From JBKBKN01 sp046294625 (GTDB lineage Bacteria; Bacteroidota; Bacteroidia; M30B66): a stretch of DNA of 64,000 nt. Positions 54,982 to 63,871 of the stretch are shown one piece after another. Within the stretch, counting starts at the first letter, position 1, and each line of letters opens with the position of its first letter. Where the stretch lies: positions 62,001 to 126,000 of the forward strand of contig JBKBKN010000006.1 of NCBI GenBank assembly GCA_046294625.1, written 5' to 3'. Both the position numbers and the translations under genes were made by a program. Below the pieces are notes generated by a model. That model made no database searches. It was not told the DNA's origin and saw only the letters and a list, made by a program, of their open reading frames with translations.

Positions 54982-56589
54982 CTATTCATAATCAAAATCC
55001 ACAATTCCAATTTTGAAACGATTGTTTCTTACCGCATAAACCATGGCTGACGATGGACTTATTTGATAGGATAATATTGGTATGAAAAACATTTTCTGTA
55101 CGCGGTCGGTGGAGAGTGGAATACGAGCAAAAGCTCCTTCTTTGGATAAAATCACCATTACAGGCACTGATTTACGCACATTGGTCATCACGCCTACTCT
55201 TCCATCAGTGGCATTGACATTTCGTGGATGATCATTGAACAGGAAAATCAGTTCCTCGTCTTTGCTAACTCCATAACAATAAGACAAGAACTTGCCCCCA
55301 TCATTGGTGCTTTGTTGATATTTAGGAATGTTAGCCGTCCAAAGTGCATTTCCATTTGAATCGAATTTGAAAGTGACAATGTTGTTGTAATTGAAGTTAT
55401 ATTGACAATTAATCATGCCGGTTCTGAAATCGCGAAAGCAAATTTCGTCAACGTAAAACTGTTCACCAACAAGAGCAACCGACCCATCTTTGAAAATCTG
55501 CACCTGATCAACTTTAAAATCAGGCACTTCGGTCATGCGTCTTACTCTTCGGCTTGGAATGAAATCAACGACAAAATCTTTTTCAAATTTTTCCATTTTT
55601 CGATAAGCAATTTCTCTGGCCTTACGGTCTATTTCAATGAAAAATGTTCCTGCTGCCCGACTCGATGAAATGCCGGAATAAAAGCCTGCACAGATTACTC
55701 TATCTCCATCAATTGCCATATTTACATCGCTGGTAAAGTAATTTTCCATTTGCAAGTTGTAATCTTCTACTGCATCGCGATCGGGACCAAAGGTTACTAG
55801 GCTGTAGCGATATCGTGGTACTGAGCGGTCAACAACTTCATTTTTTTCCAGAAAAATTCTTACTAAGAGGTAAACACGACCATTTTCATCAACATGGGTG
55901 CGATAGATATTGAAGTTACGCTCCCGATATGGAAACTCGATAAATCGTTCATAGACCAAATTCATATCCTGGTCAAACATTCTGAACTCCGCTTTTTCAT
56001 TCTGATATTTTTCAAAAGCCTGATTGTAATATATCAAAACCTTGTTGCGGTTGTTATTAGGAATTACACGCAGTAAACTTTGATTACTTCTTTTGCGGGC
56101 TTCAAATTCGGCCAATTTGAAATCCTTGCCAATAGGCTCGCCTTCGAGATTAAATTGTCTTGCATAGACTTCAACCTTGTTTTTATCCTTATTGTAGTGT
56201 GAACCAAAGAAAACAGGATAATCGCCCAAACGGGTGAAGGCTTCGATTTCCAATGCTCTTGTACCTTTGGCGGTCGATAAAACCACAGGCTTGGAATATT
56301 GTGGCAACAAACTATAGTTGTCATACCGCTCAATGTAGGCTTTGGCTCCGCTGAATAGGGTGGCAGGCGAATAAATATATTTCATGATGCCCTCAGGCCA
56401 ACTGTCTATGTAATAATGCTCGGCATTGCTTGTGGGTAGAGCCATTGCACTTCCCCATTGAATAGGCGGCTTGACTTGTGCCGAAAGGTCGAATTGAAGT
56501 AAAACTAATAAGCAAATGAGCAGAGAAGTGAGAGGTTGTTTCTTCTTTCCTGCATAAGTTGCTAGTGATATGATTTTGTGATTCAACAT
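54982..56589 (-). CDS. Uncharacterised secreted protein
   Basis: 535 residues with an N-terminal signal region (LLICLLVLLQFDLSAQ at about 24-38). The rest is soluble and repetitive in secondary structure: strands such as VEVYARQFNLEGEPIGKDF, MFDQDMNLVYERFIEFPY and FKFDSNGNALWTANIPKYQ suggest a propeller that reports values along a WD/YVTN-like surface. I recognise no known domain or catalytic motif. It may be a Bacteroidota-specific envelope protein. The upstream region has an inverted repeat (56623-56639). Function unknown. Confidence 0.6.
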   Translation of the reverse strand: MLNHKIISLATYAGKKKQPLTSLLICLLVLLQFDLSAQVKPPIQWGSAMALPTSNAEHYYIDSWPEGIMKYIYSPATLFSGAKAYIERYDNYSLLPQYSKPVVLSTAKGTRALEIEAFTRLGDYPVFFGSHYNKDKNKVEVYARQFNLEGEPIGKDFKLAEFEARKRSNQSLLRVIPNNNRNKVLIYYNQAFEKYQNEKAEFRMFDQDMNLVYERFIEFPYRERNFNIYRTHVDENGRVYLLVRIFLEKNEVVDRSVPRYRYSLVTFGPDRDAVEDYNLQMENYFTSDVNMAIDGDRVICAGFYSGISSSRAAGTFFIEIDRKAREIAYRKMEKFEKDFVVDFIPSRRVRRMTEVPDFKVDQVQIFKDGSVALVGEQFYVDEICFRDFRTGMINCQYNFNYNNIVTFKFDSNGNALWTANIPKYQQSTNDGGKFLSYCYGVSKDEELIFLFNDHPRNVNATDGRVGVMTNVRKSVPVMVILSKEGAFARIPLSTDRVQKMFFIPILSYQISPSSAMVYAVRNNRFKIGIVDFDYE

Positions 56590-56622
56590 TTTTATTATCT
56601 AATCTGCATCTTGAAGCCAAAC

Positions 56623-56639
56623 TAAGTCATGTTGACTTA
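56623..56639. promoter_or_regulatory. Inverted repeat upstream of the secreted 535-residue protein
   Basis: TAAGTCA-TGT-TGACTTA is a perfect 7-bp palindrome with a 3-base spacer, 34 bases above the ATG at 56589; a related GTTGACTTT string occurs at 56655-56665. This looks like a dimeric-regulator site. A near -7 element (TTAGTTTG, minus strand, 56625-56618) overlaps it. Confidence 0.35.
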
Positions 56640-56677
56640 AAAAGGATAAAGGAACCTAGTTGACTTTGGTTTTGTAA

Positions 56678-57172
56678 TTAAATTAAATTCACAACGAAGC
56701 TTTCATAAATATATTCCTCATCGCTAATTTTTTTCAATTGACAAGATTTGAATCCGTCAAGTTTTTGATCACACTGAACAAACGTATTTACTATTAACTC
56801 AGGCAGCAAAAGTTTGATTCTGTTGCTGATAGCAACCAATCGACCATTCTCAAAAAACAACTGAAGTGCGCATCTGTATACATTGTCTGTAGTTTCTTCA
56901 AATTCAGCCAATTGATAAGGTTTTTCCAAACTGAGCTTTAAATGGGCAAGGGTTGTTTTGTCTTGAAGCATTTGCAGCGTATCGCCGAAACAAAGGTTAT
57001 ATTTGGTGATACCAACAGGAATTTCAGCCACGAGTATTTTACTGTCTTCAATTATTAGGTGTTCCAAAGGTTCAGCATCGGATAGCCGCACTTCTGATGG
57101 CACAGACATTAGCTGAATTAATGCTATGATAAGCGCGAAAAGTAACGAACTGAATAGGATTTTTCTAATCAT
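56678..57172 (-). CDS. Uncharacterised membrane-anchored protein
   Basis: 164 residues with one N-terminal hydrophobic helix (LFSSLLFALIIALIQLM) and a soluble, mixed alpha/beta C-terminal part. Cysteines are at positions about 61, 101, 134 and 144. No domain is recognised. It begins 27 bases after the transporter stop on the same strand and may be co-transcribed with it. Possibly a small periplasmic partner; function unknown. Confidence 0.5.
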   Translation of the reverse strand: MIRKILFSSLLFALIIALIQLMSVPSEVRLSDAEPLEHLIIEDSKILVAEIPVGITKYNLCFGDTLQMLQDKTTLAHLKLSLEKPYQLAEFEETTDNVYRCALQLFFENGRLVAISNRIKLLLPELIVNTFVQCDQKLDGFKSCQLKKISDEEYIYESFVVNLI

Positions 57173-57199
57173 ATGAAGCGATATTAAACTTTGAACTGA

Positions 57200-58600
57200 T
57201 TAACCACCGGATGCAGCAGTGCCGAATACACCGAAAAGATCAAGTAAAACCATGCCAATGATAATCGGACATACATATTTTAACAAAAACACCCACAAAT
57301 GGGCCGGCTTTAATCCAAAAAGCCATACAGCTTTCGCTTTGAATGAAACTGAGCCATAATTAAGTTCCTCCACAAGTTCATCAGTTTTGAAAAACCAACC
57401 CGAGAAAAGACTAAGCAGGAAGCAAAGCATGGTAACGGCAAATGTGCCAAAAAACCAGTCCATCATATCAAACCAACCGGTAAGTTTAATTTTAAAAAAC
57501 TGAATACTCATGGTTTTAAATATGCTTCCATCAATCGCGCTCATGATGGATGGAATGGCTAAAATCATTGCAGCACCGCCTACCAACCATGCTGCCTTTT
57601 TTCGGCTGAATTTTTTCTCGTCAATCAAATAAGCCACAGGCACTTCGAGCATTGAGATGGAGGAGGTGAGGGCAGCCACCATCAAGAGCAAGAAAAACAA
57701 AGCACCGATGATATTTCCTAAAGGGATTTTATCAAAAATAGTTGGTAATACTTCAAATACCAAGGAAGGTCCCGCACTAGGCGACATACCGAATGCAAAC
57801 ACAGCAGGAAAAATCATCAGACCACCAAGTAATGCAACAGCTGTGTCCATACCGGCAATCCAAGCGCCTGATATCACAATATTGTCTCTTCGCGAAAGAT
57901 AAGAACCATAAGTTACCATTAAGCCCCAGCCCACACTCAATGAGAAAAACGCCTGACCAAGTGCTGAAAGCGCCACCTTTCCATTGATTTTACTAAAATC
58001 AGGGGCGAGATAATATTTAACGCCTTCCATAGCTCCCGGCAGGAACAGCACACGTATGGAAATAATCAATACCAACAGAAAAAGAAGCGGCATGAGCAAA
58101 CGAGATGCTCTTTCAATGCCATTTGACACACCGCCAAGTATAACAAAAACTGTCAGCGCCATAAAAACGGCCGTCAATGGAATGATGTATAAAGGCGTTT
58201 GAATAAATTCAGCAAAATTGACCGGAATATTTACGATTTCAGTAATGATATAGCCTACTGTCCAACCGGCAATTACGGAATAATAGGTAAGAACCATAAA
58301 ACAAATGACGATACTCATGATGCCGGGTAAAAGCCAAAATTTATTATTACTTGCTGCACGCATGGCACCAATTGGATTTTTGCGGGTGTATCGCCCTAAG
58401 GCCACTTCATTCATCAGTAGTGGAAGACCGATTAAAAACACACACAATAAATAAACGAAAACGAAAGCTCCACCTCCGTTTTGTCCGGTGATATATGGGA
58501 AGCGCCATATATTACCAAGTCCAACTGCAGAGCCCGCAGCTGCCATGATAAATCCGAAACTTGAACGCCATTCGCCGCGATTATTTGTAGGTGTTGACAT
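57200..58600 (-). CDS. Sodium-dependent neurotransmitter-type symporter (NSS/SNF family)
   Basis: 466 residues with about 11-12 membrane helices in the LeuT fold. The family signature is at residues about 23-46 (GSAVGLGNIWRFPYITGQNG), containing the substrate- and sodium-binding unwound helix. Later landmarks are SVGWGLMVTYGSYLSRRDN and MVAALTSSISMLEVPVAY. Members cotransport amino acids or related compounds with sodium; substrate unknown. The start is supported by the conserved EWRSSFGFIMAAAGSAVG. The upstream gap faces the MBOAT gene divergently. Confidence 0.92.
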   Translation of the reverse strand: MSTPTNNRGEWRSSFGFIMAAAGSAVGLGNIWRFPYITGQNGGGAFVFVYLLCVFLIGLPLLMNEVALGRYTRKNPIGAMRAASNNKFWLLPGIMSIVICFMVLTYYSVIAGWTVGYIITEIVNIPVNFAEFIQTPLYIIPLTAVFMALTVFVILGGVSNGIERASRLLMPLLFLLVLIISIRVLFLPGAMEGVKYYLAPDFSKINGKVALSALGQAFFSLSVGWGLMVTYGSYLSRRDNIVISGAWIAGMDTAVALLGGLMIFPAVFAFGMSPSAGPSLVFEVLPTIFDKIPLGNIIGALFFLLLMVAALTSSISMLEVPVAYLIDEKKFSRKKAAWLVGGAAMILAIPSIMSAIDGSIFKTMSIQFFKIKLTGWFDMMDWFFGTFAVTMLCFLLSLFSGWFFKTDELVEELNYGSVSFKAKAVWLFGLKPAHLWVFLLKYVCPIIIGMVLLDLFGVFGTAASGG

Positions 58601-58817
58601 AAATAGGTTTTAAGCGGCTAAAAATAGAAAAATAACGCGCTTTGCAAACGAAATTAATCATTCACTGTTCAAGCTTATTTTATTGATGCCAATATGCTTT
58701 GTTTGAACAATTGAGCAATATTGACCCAAAACTCAATAAATTCTGAAAATTGGTTGAAGTAAAAGGGTTTTAGCTTTTTTTTGCATTCAGATCATACACG
58801 ATAGACCAAAACTTTAG

Positions 58818-60254
58818 ATGCTATTCAATTCGATTGATTTTGCGGTTTTTCTTCCGATTGTTTTTTTGCTCTACTGGTTTGTTTTCAATCGCAACCTGAA
58901 AGCGCAGAATGCACTCATCGTAGTGGCAAGCTATTTCTTTTATGGTTATTGGGACTGGAGATTTTTATCCTTAATCTTATTCAGCACAGCGGTTGATTAT
59001 TTTGTAGGGATTGGATTGCTCAAAACCGAAGCAAAATCAAAACGAAAAGCGCTTTTGTGGACAAGCATTTTGGTCAATTTAGGATTTCTGGGATTTTTTA
59101 AATATTACAATTTCTTTTTAGAAAACTTTGTAGAAGCCTATAGCTTATTTGGGACCCGATTTGATGTCGAGCGACTCAATATCATTTTGCCGGTAGGCAT
59201 CAGCTTTTATACATTTCAAACATTGAGCTATTCAATCGATGTTTACAAACGAAAACTAGAACCAACCAAAGATTTTATTGCATTTACGGCATTTGTTAGT
59301 TTTTTTCCGCAGTTGGTGGCAGGGCCTATTGAAAGAGCCACCAATTTGTTACCTCAATTCTATAAGCCTAGAGTTTTTGACTATCAACATGCTGCAGATG
59401 GACTTCGACAGATCTTGTGGGGATTGTTTAAGAAAATGGTCATTGCCGATGGATGTGCCGAATTTGCTACGGAAATTTTCACTCATCATACAGAACACTC
59501 CGGCAGCACTTTATTTCTCGGTGCACTTTTCTTCACTTTCCAAATTTATGGTGATTTTTCAGGTTATTCTGATATTGCAATAGGCACTTCCCGTTTATTT
59601 GGATTTTCACTCATGCGAAATTTTGCATTTCCCTATTTTTCAAGAGACATTGCTGAATTTTGGAGAAGATGGCATATTTCACTTTCCACTTGGTTTAGAG
59701 ATTATCTCTACATTCCTTTGGGCGGGAGCAAAGGTGGGCTGAGCATGAAAGTTAGAAACACATTCATCATATTTATTGTGAGTGGTTTTTGGCATGGGGC
59801 CAATTGGACATTTATTATCTGGGGATTGTTAAATGCCTTATACTTCTTGCCCTTACTGCTAACCAATCGCAACCGCAATAATCTTGAAATTGTAGCCCAG
59901 CACAGTGTGTTTCCCACCTTTCGTGAATTATTCAGCATGACAGGTACATTCACTTTGACCATTCTAGCTTGGATTTTCTTCAGAGCGGAAACCGTAACTC
60001 AGGCTGTGGAGATTATTCGTGAAATTCTTTCTAGCAGTCTATTTTCATTGCCTACCATATTACCCAGAGGTTTGCTCGCATTGCTGTTCGTTTTTATTAT
60101 CATAGAGTGGAAAGGCAGAAGAGAGCAATTTGCCATTGCTAAAATGGCGCTTAATAAACCTAGAGTGTTGAGATGGTCTTTTTATTTGGGTTTGTTCTTT
60201 ATCATATTCTTATCCCTGGGCAAGGAACAGGTTTTCATTTATTTCCAATTTTAG
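58818..60254 (+). CDS. MBOAT family O-acyltransferase (AlgI-like)
   Basis: 478 residues with about 11 membrane helices. AlgI-type landmarks: PVGISFYTFQTLSYSIDVY, FFPQLVAGPIERATNLLPQF, GDFSGYSDIAIGTSRLFGF, FWRRWHISLSTWFRDYLYIP and the catalytic His (about 326) in FWHGANWTFIIWGLLNA. These enzymes transfer acyl groups across the membrane to an extracytoplasmic glycan. The following gene, 4 bases downstream, is likely its periplasmic partner, as AlgI pairs with AlgJ/AlgX-type SGNH proteins. Confidence 0.9.
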   Translation: MLFNSIDFAVFLPIVFLLYWFVFNRNLKAQNALIVVASYFFYGYWDWRFLSLILFSTAVDYFVGIGLLKTEAKSKRKALLWTSILVNLGFLGFFKYYNFFLENFVEAYSLFGTRFDVERLNIILPVGISFYTFQTLSYSIDVYKRKLEPTKDFIAFTAFVSFFPQLVAGPIERATNLLPQFYKPRVFDYQHAADGLRQILWGLFKKMVIADGCAEFATEIFTHHTEHSGSTLFLGALFFTFQIYGDFSGYSDIAIGTSRLFGFSLMRNFAFPYFSRDIAEFWRRWHISLSTWFRDYLYIPLGGSKGGLSMKVRNTFIIFIVSGFWHGANWTFIIWGLLNALYFLPLLLTNRNRNNLEIVAQHSVFPTFRELFSMTGTFTLTILAWIFFRAETVTQAVEIIREILSSSLFSLPTILPRGLLALLFVFIIIEWKGRREQFAIAKMALNKPRVLRWSFYLGLFFIIFLSLGKEQVFIYFQF

Positions 60255-60258
60255 GCCT

Positions 60259-61230
60259 ATGAGGATTTTGATTTTTAAAACATTGCTTTTTATCTCAACG
60301 GGAATTATGATCATTGCCTTGGTCTGCATATTGGTATATTCATTCGTTAACAAAGGAGATTATTACAGCATAAACACATCAAAAAGCGTCTTAATTGCCG
60401 GACATTCTCATCCGGAATGTGCTTACAATGATTCCATTATTGAAACCGCAATTAATTTATCACAAAGTGGTGAGAGCTATTTCTACATGTATGCAAAGTT
60501 GAAACCCATCATTAGGGACAATCCACATATCAAGCATGTGTTTATTGAATACACCAACAATTGTATCTCTGATGATATGATAGAATGGATGTATAGTAAT
60601 AAGCATTTGAAATTTAGGTATCCTAAATTTGCTGCCTTCATGTCACTCAATGATTATCTGCTTTTACTTCGTAATAATTTCGAAGGAACTGTTTTTGCAA
60701 CTTCATTTTCATTAAAAAATTATGGATCGTTTTTAGCATCACGATCTTCAGACTTGCTTCTTGCAAATGAGTGGGGTCATTTTAAGCCAACCAAACTAAA
60801 TAAAGTTGATTCATTGGTTTCGAGTCTGAAACCGGAAGATTATATTCCATTTGACTACAAATTTCCGGAGAAAAACATGGCATATTTAAGGAAATCGATT
60901 GATATGCTTCATCAAGCGGGAATCAAGGTGTTTTTAATGCGAACGCCTCAGCATCCTAAATATCCGGGTTTTCGTAATGAAGCTTTGTTTTTGCGAACCC
61001 ATCAGGAGAAATTTATTGATGTTCCATTTTTAGATTTTAGAAATCTGCCTATGGAACACTACGATTTTGCAGATTTGGAACACCTCAATACCAAAGGAGC
61101 AAATAAATTTTCAATTTATGTTAACTATCTGATCAAACAGGGACTTCTTGAAGGTAAGATCGAGCCTAATCAAGTCAATGCGTATTGGAATGCTCATCTG
61201 GAATTGGAAGCAAATAGTAGTCACAACTAA
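60259..61230 (+). CDS. SGNH-like partner of the MBOAT acyltransferase
   Basis: 323 residues: an N-terminal membrane anchor (about 11-28) and an extracytoplasmic domain. It has SGNH-like landmarks: block I GHSHPECAYND, an EYTNN segment like block III, and DLEHLNTKGANKFS like the catalytic Asp-x-x-His near the end. The usual block I serine (GDSx) is replaced (G-H-S-H, with Ser next to His), so either the family has a shifted nucleophile or it is a non-catalytic carrier. The context (4-base gap to MBOAT) points to glycan acetylation. Confidence 0.65.
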   Translation: MRILIFKTLLFISTGIMIIALVCILVYSFVNKGDYYSINTSKSVLIAGHSHPECAYNDSIIETAINLSQSGESYFYMYAKLKPIIRDNPHIKHVFIEYTNNCISDDMIEWMYSNKHLKFRYPKFAAFMSLNDYLLLLRNNFEGTVFATSFSLKNYGSFLASRSSDLLLANEWGHFKPTKLNKVDSLVSSLKPEDYIPFDYKFPEKNMAYLRKSIDMLHQAGIKVFLMRTPQHPKYPGFRNEALFLRTHQEKFIDVPFLDFRNLPMEHYDFADLEHLNTKGANKFSIYVNYLIKQGLLEGKIEPNQVNAYWNAHLELEANSSHN

Positions 61231-61237
61231 AGACAGC

Positions 61238-61954
61238 CTAAGTTCGCATGATTAAAAATATGGCTGGAACTTTATGAATAGGTGGTTTGATAGATTTCCA
61301 GTTGGCAACACTTGTAGTAAAGGTATATTCTGAAGGTGTCGTCAATCCAGCGGCTATGCACAACAATGTTTCCGGGTGAAGGCTTTTGAGCAGCGCATCG
61401 AATAAACTCAAATTTCTATAAGGTGTTTCCATAAAAATCTGGGTGTGCTGAAGGCATTTCTTTCCCAATTCTTGAATGGCTCTGCTGCGCTCAGGGTCTT
61501 TTACAGGCAGATAACCATTGAAAGTGAATTGTTGCCCGTTTAATCCGGCTGTCATCAAGGCAAGTAGAATAGATGATGGTCCCGGCACGGGGGTAACCTT
61601 AACCTTATATTCATGACAAAGTTTTACAAACTGGGCACCGGGATCAGCAACCGCTGGCGCTCCGGCGTCTGAAATCAAAGCAGCCTTTTTGCCTGATGCC
61701 AGTTCTTTGGCGTAAGAGAGGAGCTCATTCAGGGGGGTATCTTTGTCTAGTTGTTTCAGAATTAAGGAATCAAGTGGTTTATTGATTCCTGCTTTTTTCA
61801 GAAATCGGCGACCATTTTTTTCATTCTCACAAAGAAAATAGTCAACGTCATTGATTATATCGACAGTGATTGATGAAAGTGAATTAGGTGACGCTTCATC
61901 ACCTAATAAACTGGGTATGAGATATAGCTGACCTTTGAATTCTCTTGATGCCAA
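61238..61954 (-). CDS. SAM-dependent methyltransferase of RsmI/tetrapyrrole-methylase type
   Basis: 238 residues, shorter than standard RsmI (about 280). The nucleotide/SAM-binding features are clear: ALISDAGAPAVADPGAQ and VPGPSSILLALMTAGLNGQQFTFNGYLP. RsmI methylates the 2'-O of C1402 in 16S rRNA. The shortened C-terminus and variant motif LENEKN may indicate a paralogue with another target; many Bacteroidota have both forms. It starts 4 bases after the phosphatase gene on the same strand (operon) and converges on the SGNH-like gene (7-base gap). Confidence 0.8.
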   Translation of the reverse strand: MASREFKGQLYLIPSLLGDEASPNSLSSITVDIINDVDYFLCENEKNGRRFLKKAGINKPLDSLILKQLDKDTPLNELLSYAKELASGKKAALISDAGAPAVADPGAQFVKLCHEYKVKVTPVPGPSSILLALMTAGLNGQQFTFNGYLPVKDPERSRAIQELGKKCLQHTQIFMETPYRNLSLFDALLKSLHPETLLCIAAGLTTPSEYTFTTSVANWKSIKPPIHKVPAIFLIMRT

Positions 61955-61958
61955 TCAA

Positions 61959-62420
61959 TTAAAGTTTTTCAATTATTTTTTCTGTTGCAGCATCCAGCAT
62001 TTTATAAACTTGCTCAAATCCATCGTGTTCACCAAAATAGGGATCGGGTACCGAGCGATTAGAACCGGGCTCAACCAGATTCATTATCAAATCCACTTTT
62101 GCTTTATCGTTTTCGTTTCGTGCGAGAGCCAGAATATTTTTGTAATTGCTGCTATCCATTGCATAGATAAAATCAAACTCATCAAAATCGGACACGCTAA
62201 ATTGTCTTCCTGCAAGTCCGGATATGTCTATGTTTTTATTGCGCAAAGTCACAATAGCGCGATAATCAGGATTTTCGCCAACATGATAATTTGATGTGCC
62301 TGCTGAATCGACAATAGCCTTTTTACCTGTCGCCAATATTTTGGTGCGCAGGATACCTTCAGCCATTGGAGACCTGCAAATGTTTCCAAGGCACACCATC
62401 AGGATTTTTGTAACTTTCAA
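61959..62420 (-). CDS. Low-molecular-weight protein-tyrosine phosphatase
   Basis: 153 residues, standard length. The P-loop CLGNICRSP (C10 nucleophile, R16) and the general acid D126 in VPDPYFG are intact, and DSAGTSNYHVGENPD completes the fold. These enzymes dephosphorylate tyrosine residues, in bacteria often of polysaccharide-export kinases. No kinase is visible in the window, so its target is unknown; arginine-phosphatase activity is another possibility. It sits 17 bases after dnaA and 4 before the methyltransferase, so the three form one operon. Confidence 0.93.
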   Translation of the reverse strand: MKVTKILMVCLGNICRSPMAEGILRTKILATGKKAIVDSAGTSNYHVGENPDYRAIVTLRNKNIDISGLAGRQFSVSDFDEFDFIYAMDSSNYKNILALARNENDKAKVDLIMNLVEPGSNRSVPDPYFGEHDGFEQVYKMLDAATEKIIEKL

Positions 62421-62437
62421 TCTGCTTTCAAAAAGTT

Positions 62438-63871
62438 TTATTGGTTACCAATCTTCTTTTCAATCTCTTCGATATAGACGCGAAACTTCTTATCTGTCTC
62501 GATAAGGTTGTTCACTGTACGGCAAGCATGCAAAACTGTTGCATGGTCTTTTCCTCCGCACTGCATACCAATGCTGGCAAGTGATGACTTGGTCATGCTT
62601 TTGGCGAAATACATCGCTATTTGCCTTGCTTGCACCACTTCTCTTTTTCTGGTTTTTGATTTAAGTAGTTCGAGCGGTAGGTTGAAGTAATCCGATACCA
62701 CTTTTTGAATAAAGTCAATTGAAACTTCTCGGGTAGTATTTTTAACGAACTTGTCAATCATCTGCTTGGCAAGTTCTATGGTAATGGCTTTCTTATTGAG
62801 GGTAGATTGTGCAATCAATGAAACTAATGCACCTTCAAGTTCTCTCACATTGGTGGTAATATTGTAGGCGAGATATTCTACAACTTCGCTTGGCATTTCA
62901 ATTCCATCAGCGTAAATTTTCTTTTCAAGAATAGCAATTCGGGTATCAAGGTTAGGCACTTGCAAGTCTGCAGACAATCCCCATTTGAAACGAGATAGTA
63001 GTCTTTGCTCCAAACCTACCAGTTCGATTGGCGATTTATCTGAAGTGAGCACCAATTGTTTGCCGGTTTGATGCAGGTGATTGAATATCTGGAAAAACAC
63101 ATCTTGCGTTTTTTCTTTGCCTGCAAAGAATTGAACATCATCAATTATTAGCACATCTATCATTTGGTAAAAGTGAATGAAATCATTCTGCGAATTATTT
63201 CTCACACTTTCCACATATTGCTGACAGAATCGCTCTGATGTAACATATAGAACTGTTTTACCAGGGAAATTCTTTTTGATTTCAATGCCGATTGCATGCG
63301 CTAAATGTGTTTTGCCTAATCCGACTCCTCCATAGATTAGCAATGGGTTGAATGCCGTGCCACCCGGTTTATTGGCTACAGCATAGCCGGCTGAGCGTGC
63401 TAACCTGTTGCAGTCTCCCTCAACTAAATTTTCAAAAGAATAATTTGGATTCAATTGAGATTCTACATTCATTTTCTTCAAACCTGGAAGTATGAATGGG
63501 TTCTTTATGGTGTTATTGCTATTAAGGTCAATAGGAATAGATACCGGAGGGTTTTTAAGGCTTTTGGTATTGACGCCCGGAATATTCACCGTGTATGGAT
63601 GCTGACTTTTGTAATTCTGCTCCATGATGATACTATATTCCAGTCTTCCTTCGGCGCCGAGTTCCTTGGTGATCGTTTTCTTAAGCAAATCAATGTAGTG
63701 TTCTTCAAGATACTCATAAAAAAAGTGGCTTGGAACCTGAATTGTAAGCACATTATCTTTCATCCTCAATGGTTTGATCGGTTCAAACCATGTTTTGAAG
63801 CTCTGCTGGCTTACATTATCTTTGATAATCTCAAGACAATTAACCCAAACTTTATCAAAAGTTTTCTCCAT
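62438..63871 (-). CDS. dnaA: Chromosomal replication initiator DnaA
   Basis: 477 residues. Domain I (about 1-90) starts DKVWVNCLEIIKDNVSQQSF. The AAA+ domain has Walker A GGVGLGKTHLAHAIG and Walker B VLIIDDVQFFAGKEKTQD, a sensor region RFKWGLSADLQ and NITTNVRELEGAL. Domain IV ends with the DNA-binding signature GGKDHATVLHACRTV. DnaA binds DnaA boxes and opens oriC. Gene order dnaA-phosphatase-methyltransferase on one strand. The gene often lies near the origin in this phylum, but no box cluster is visible here. Confidence 0.98.
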   Translation of the reverse strand: MEKTFDKVWVNCLEIIKDNVSQQSFKTWFEPIKPLRMKDNVLTIQVPSHFFYEYLEEHYIDLLKKTITKELGAEGRLEYSIIMEQNYKSQHPYTVNIPGVNTKSLKNPPVSIPIDLNSNNTIKNPFILPGLKKMNVESQLNPNYSFENLVEGDCNRLARSAGYAVANKPGGTAFNPLLIYGGVGLGKTHLAHAIGIEIKKNFPGKTVLYVTSERFCQQYVESVRNNSQNDFIHFYQMIDVLIIDDVQFFAGKEKTQDVFFQIFNHLHQTGKQLVLTSDKSPIELVGLEQRLLSRFKWGLSADLQVPNLDTRIAILEKKIYADGIEMPSEVVEYLAYNITTNVRELEGALVSLIAQSTLNKKAITIELAKQMIDKFVKNTTREVSIDFIQKVVSDYFNLPLELLKSKTRKREVVQARQIAMYFAKSMTKSSLASIGMQCGGKDHATVLHACRTVNNLIETDKKFRVYIEEIEKKIGNQ

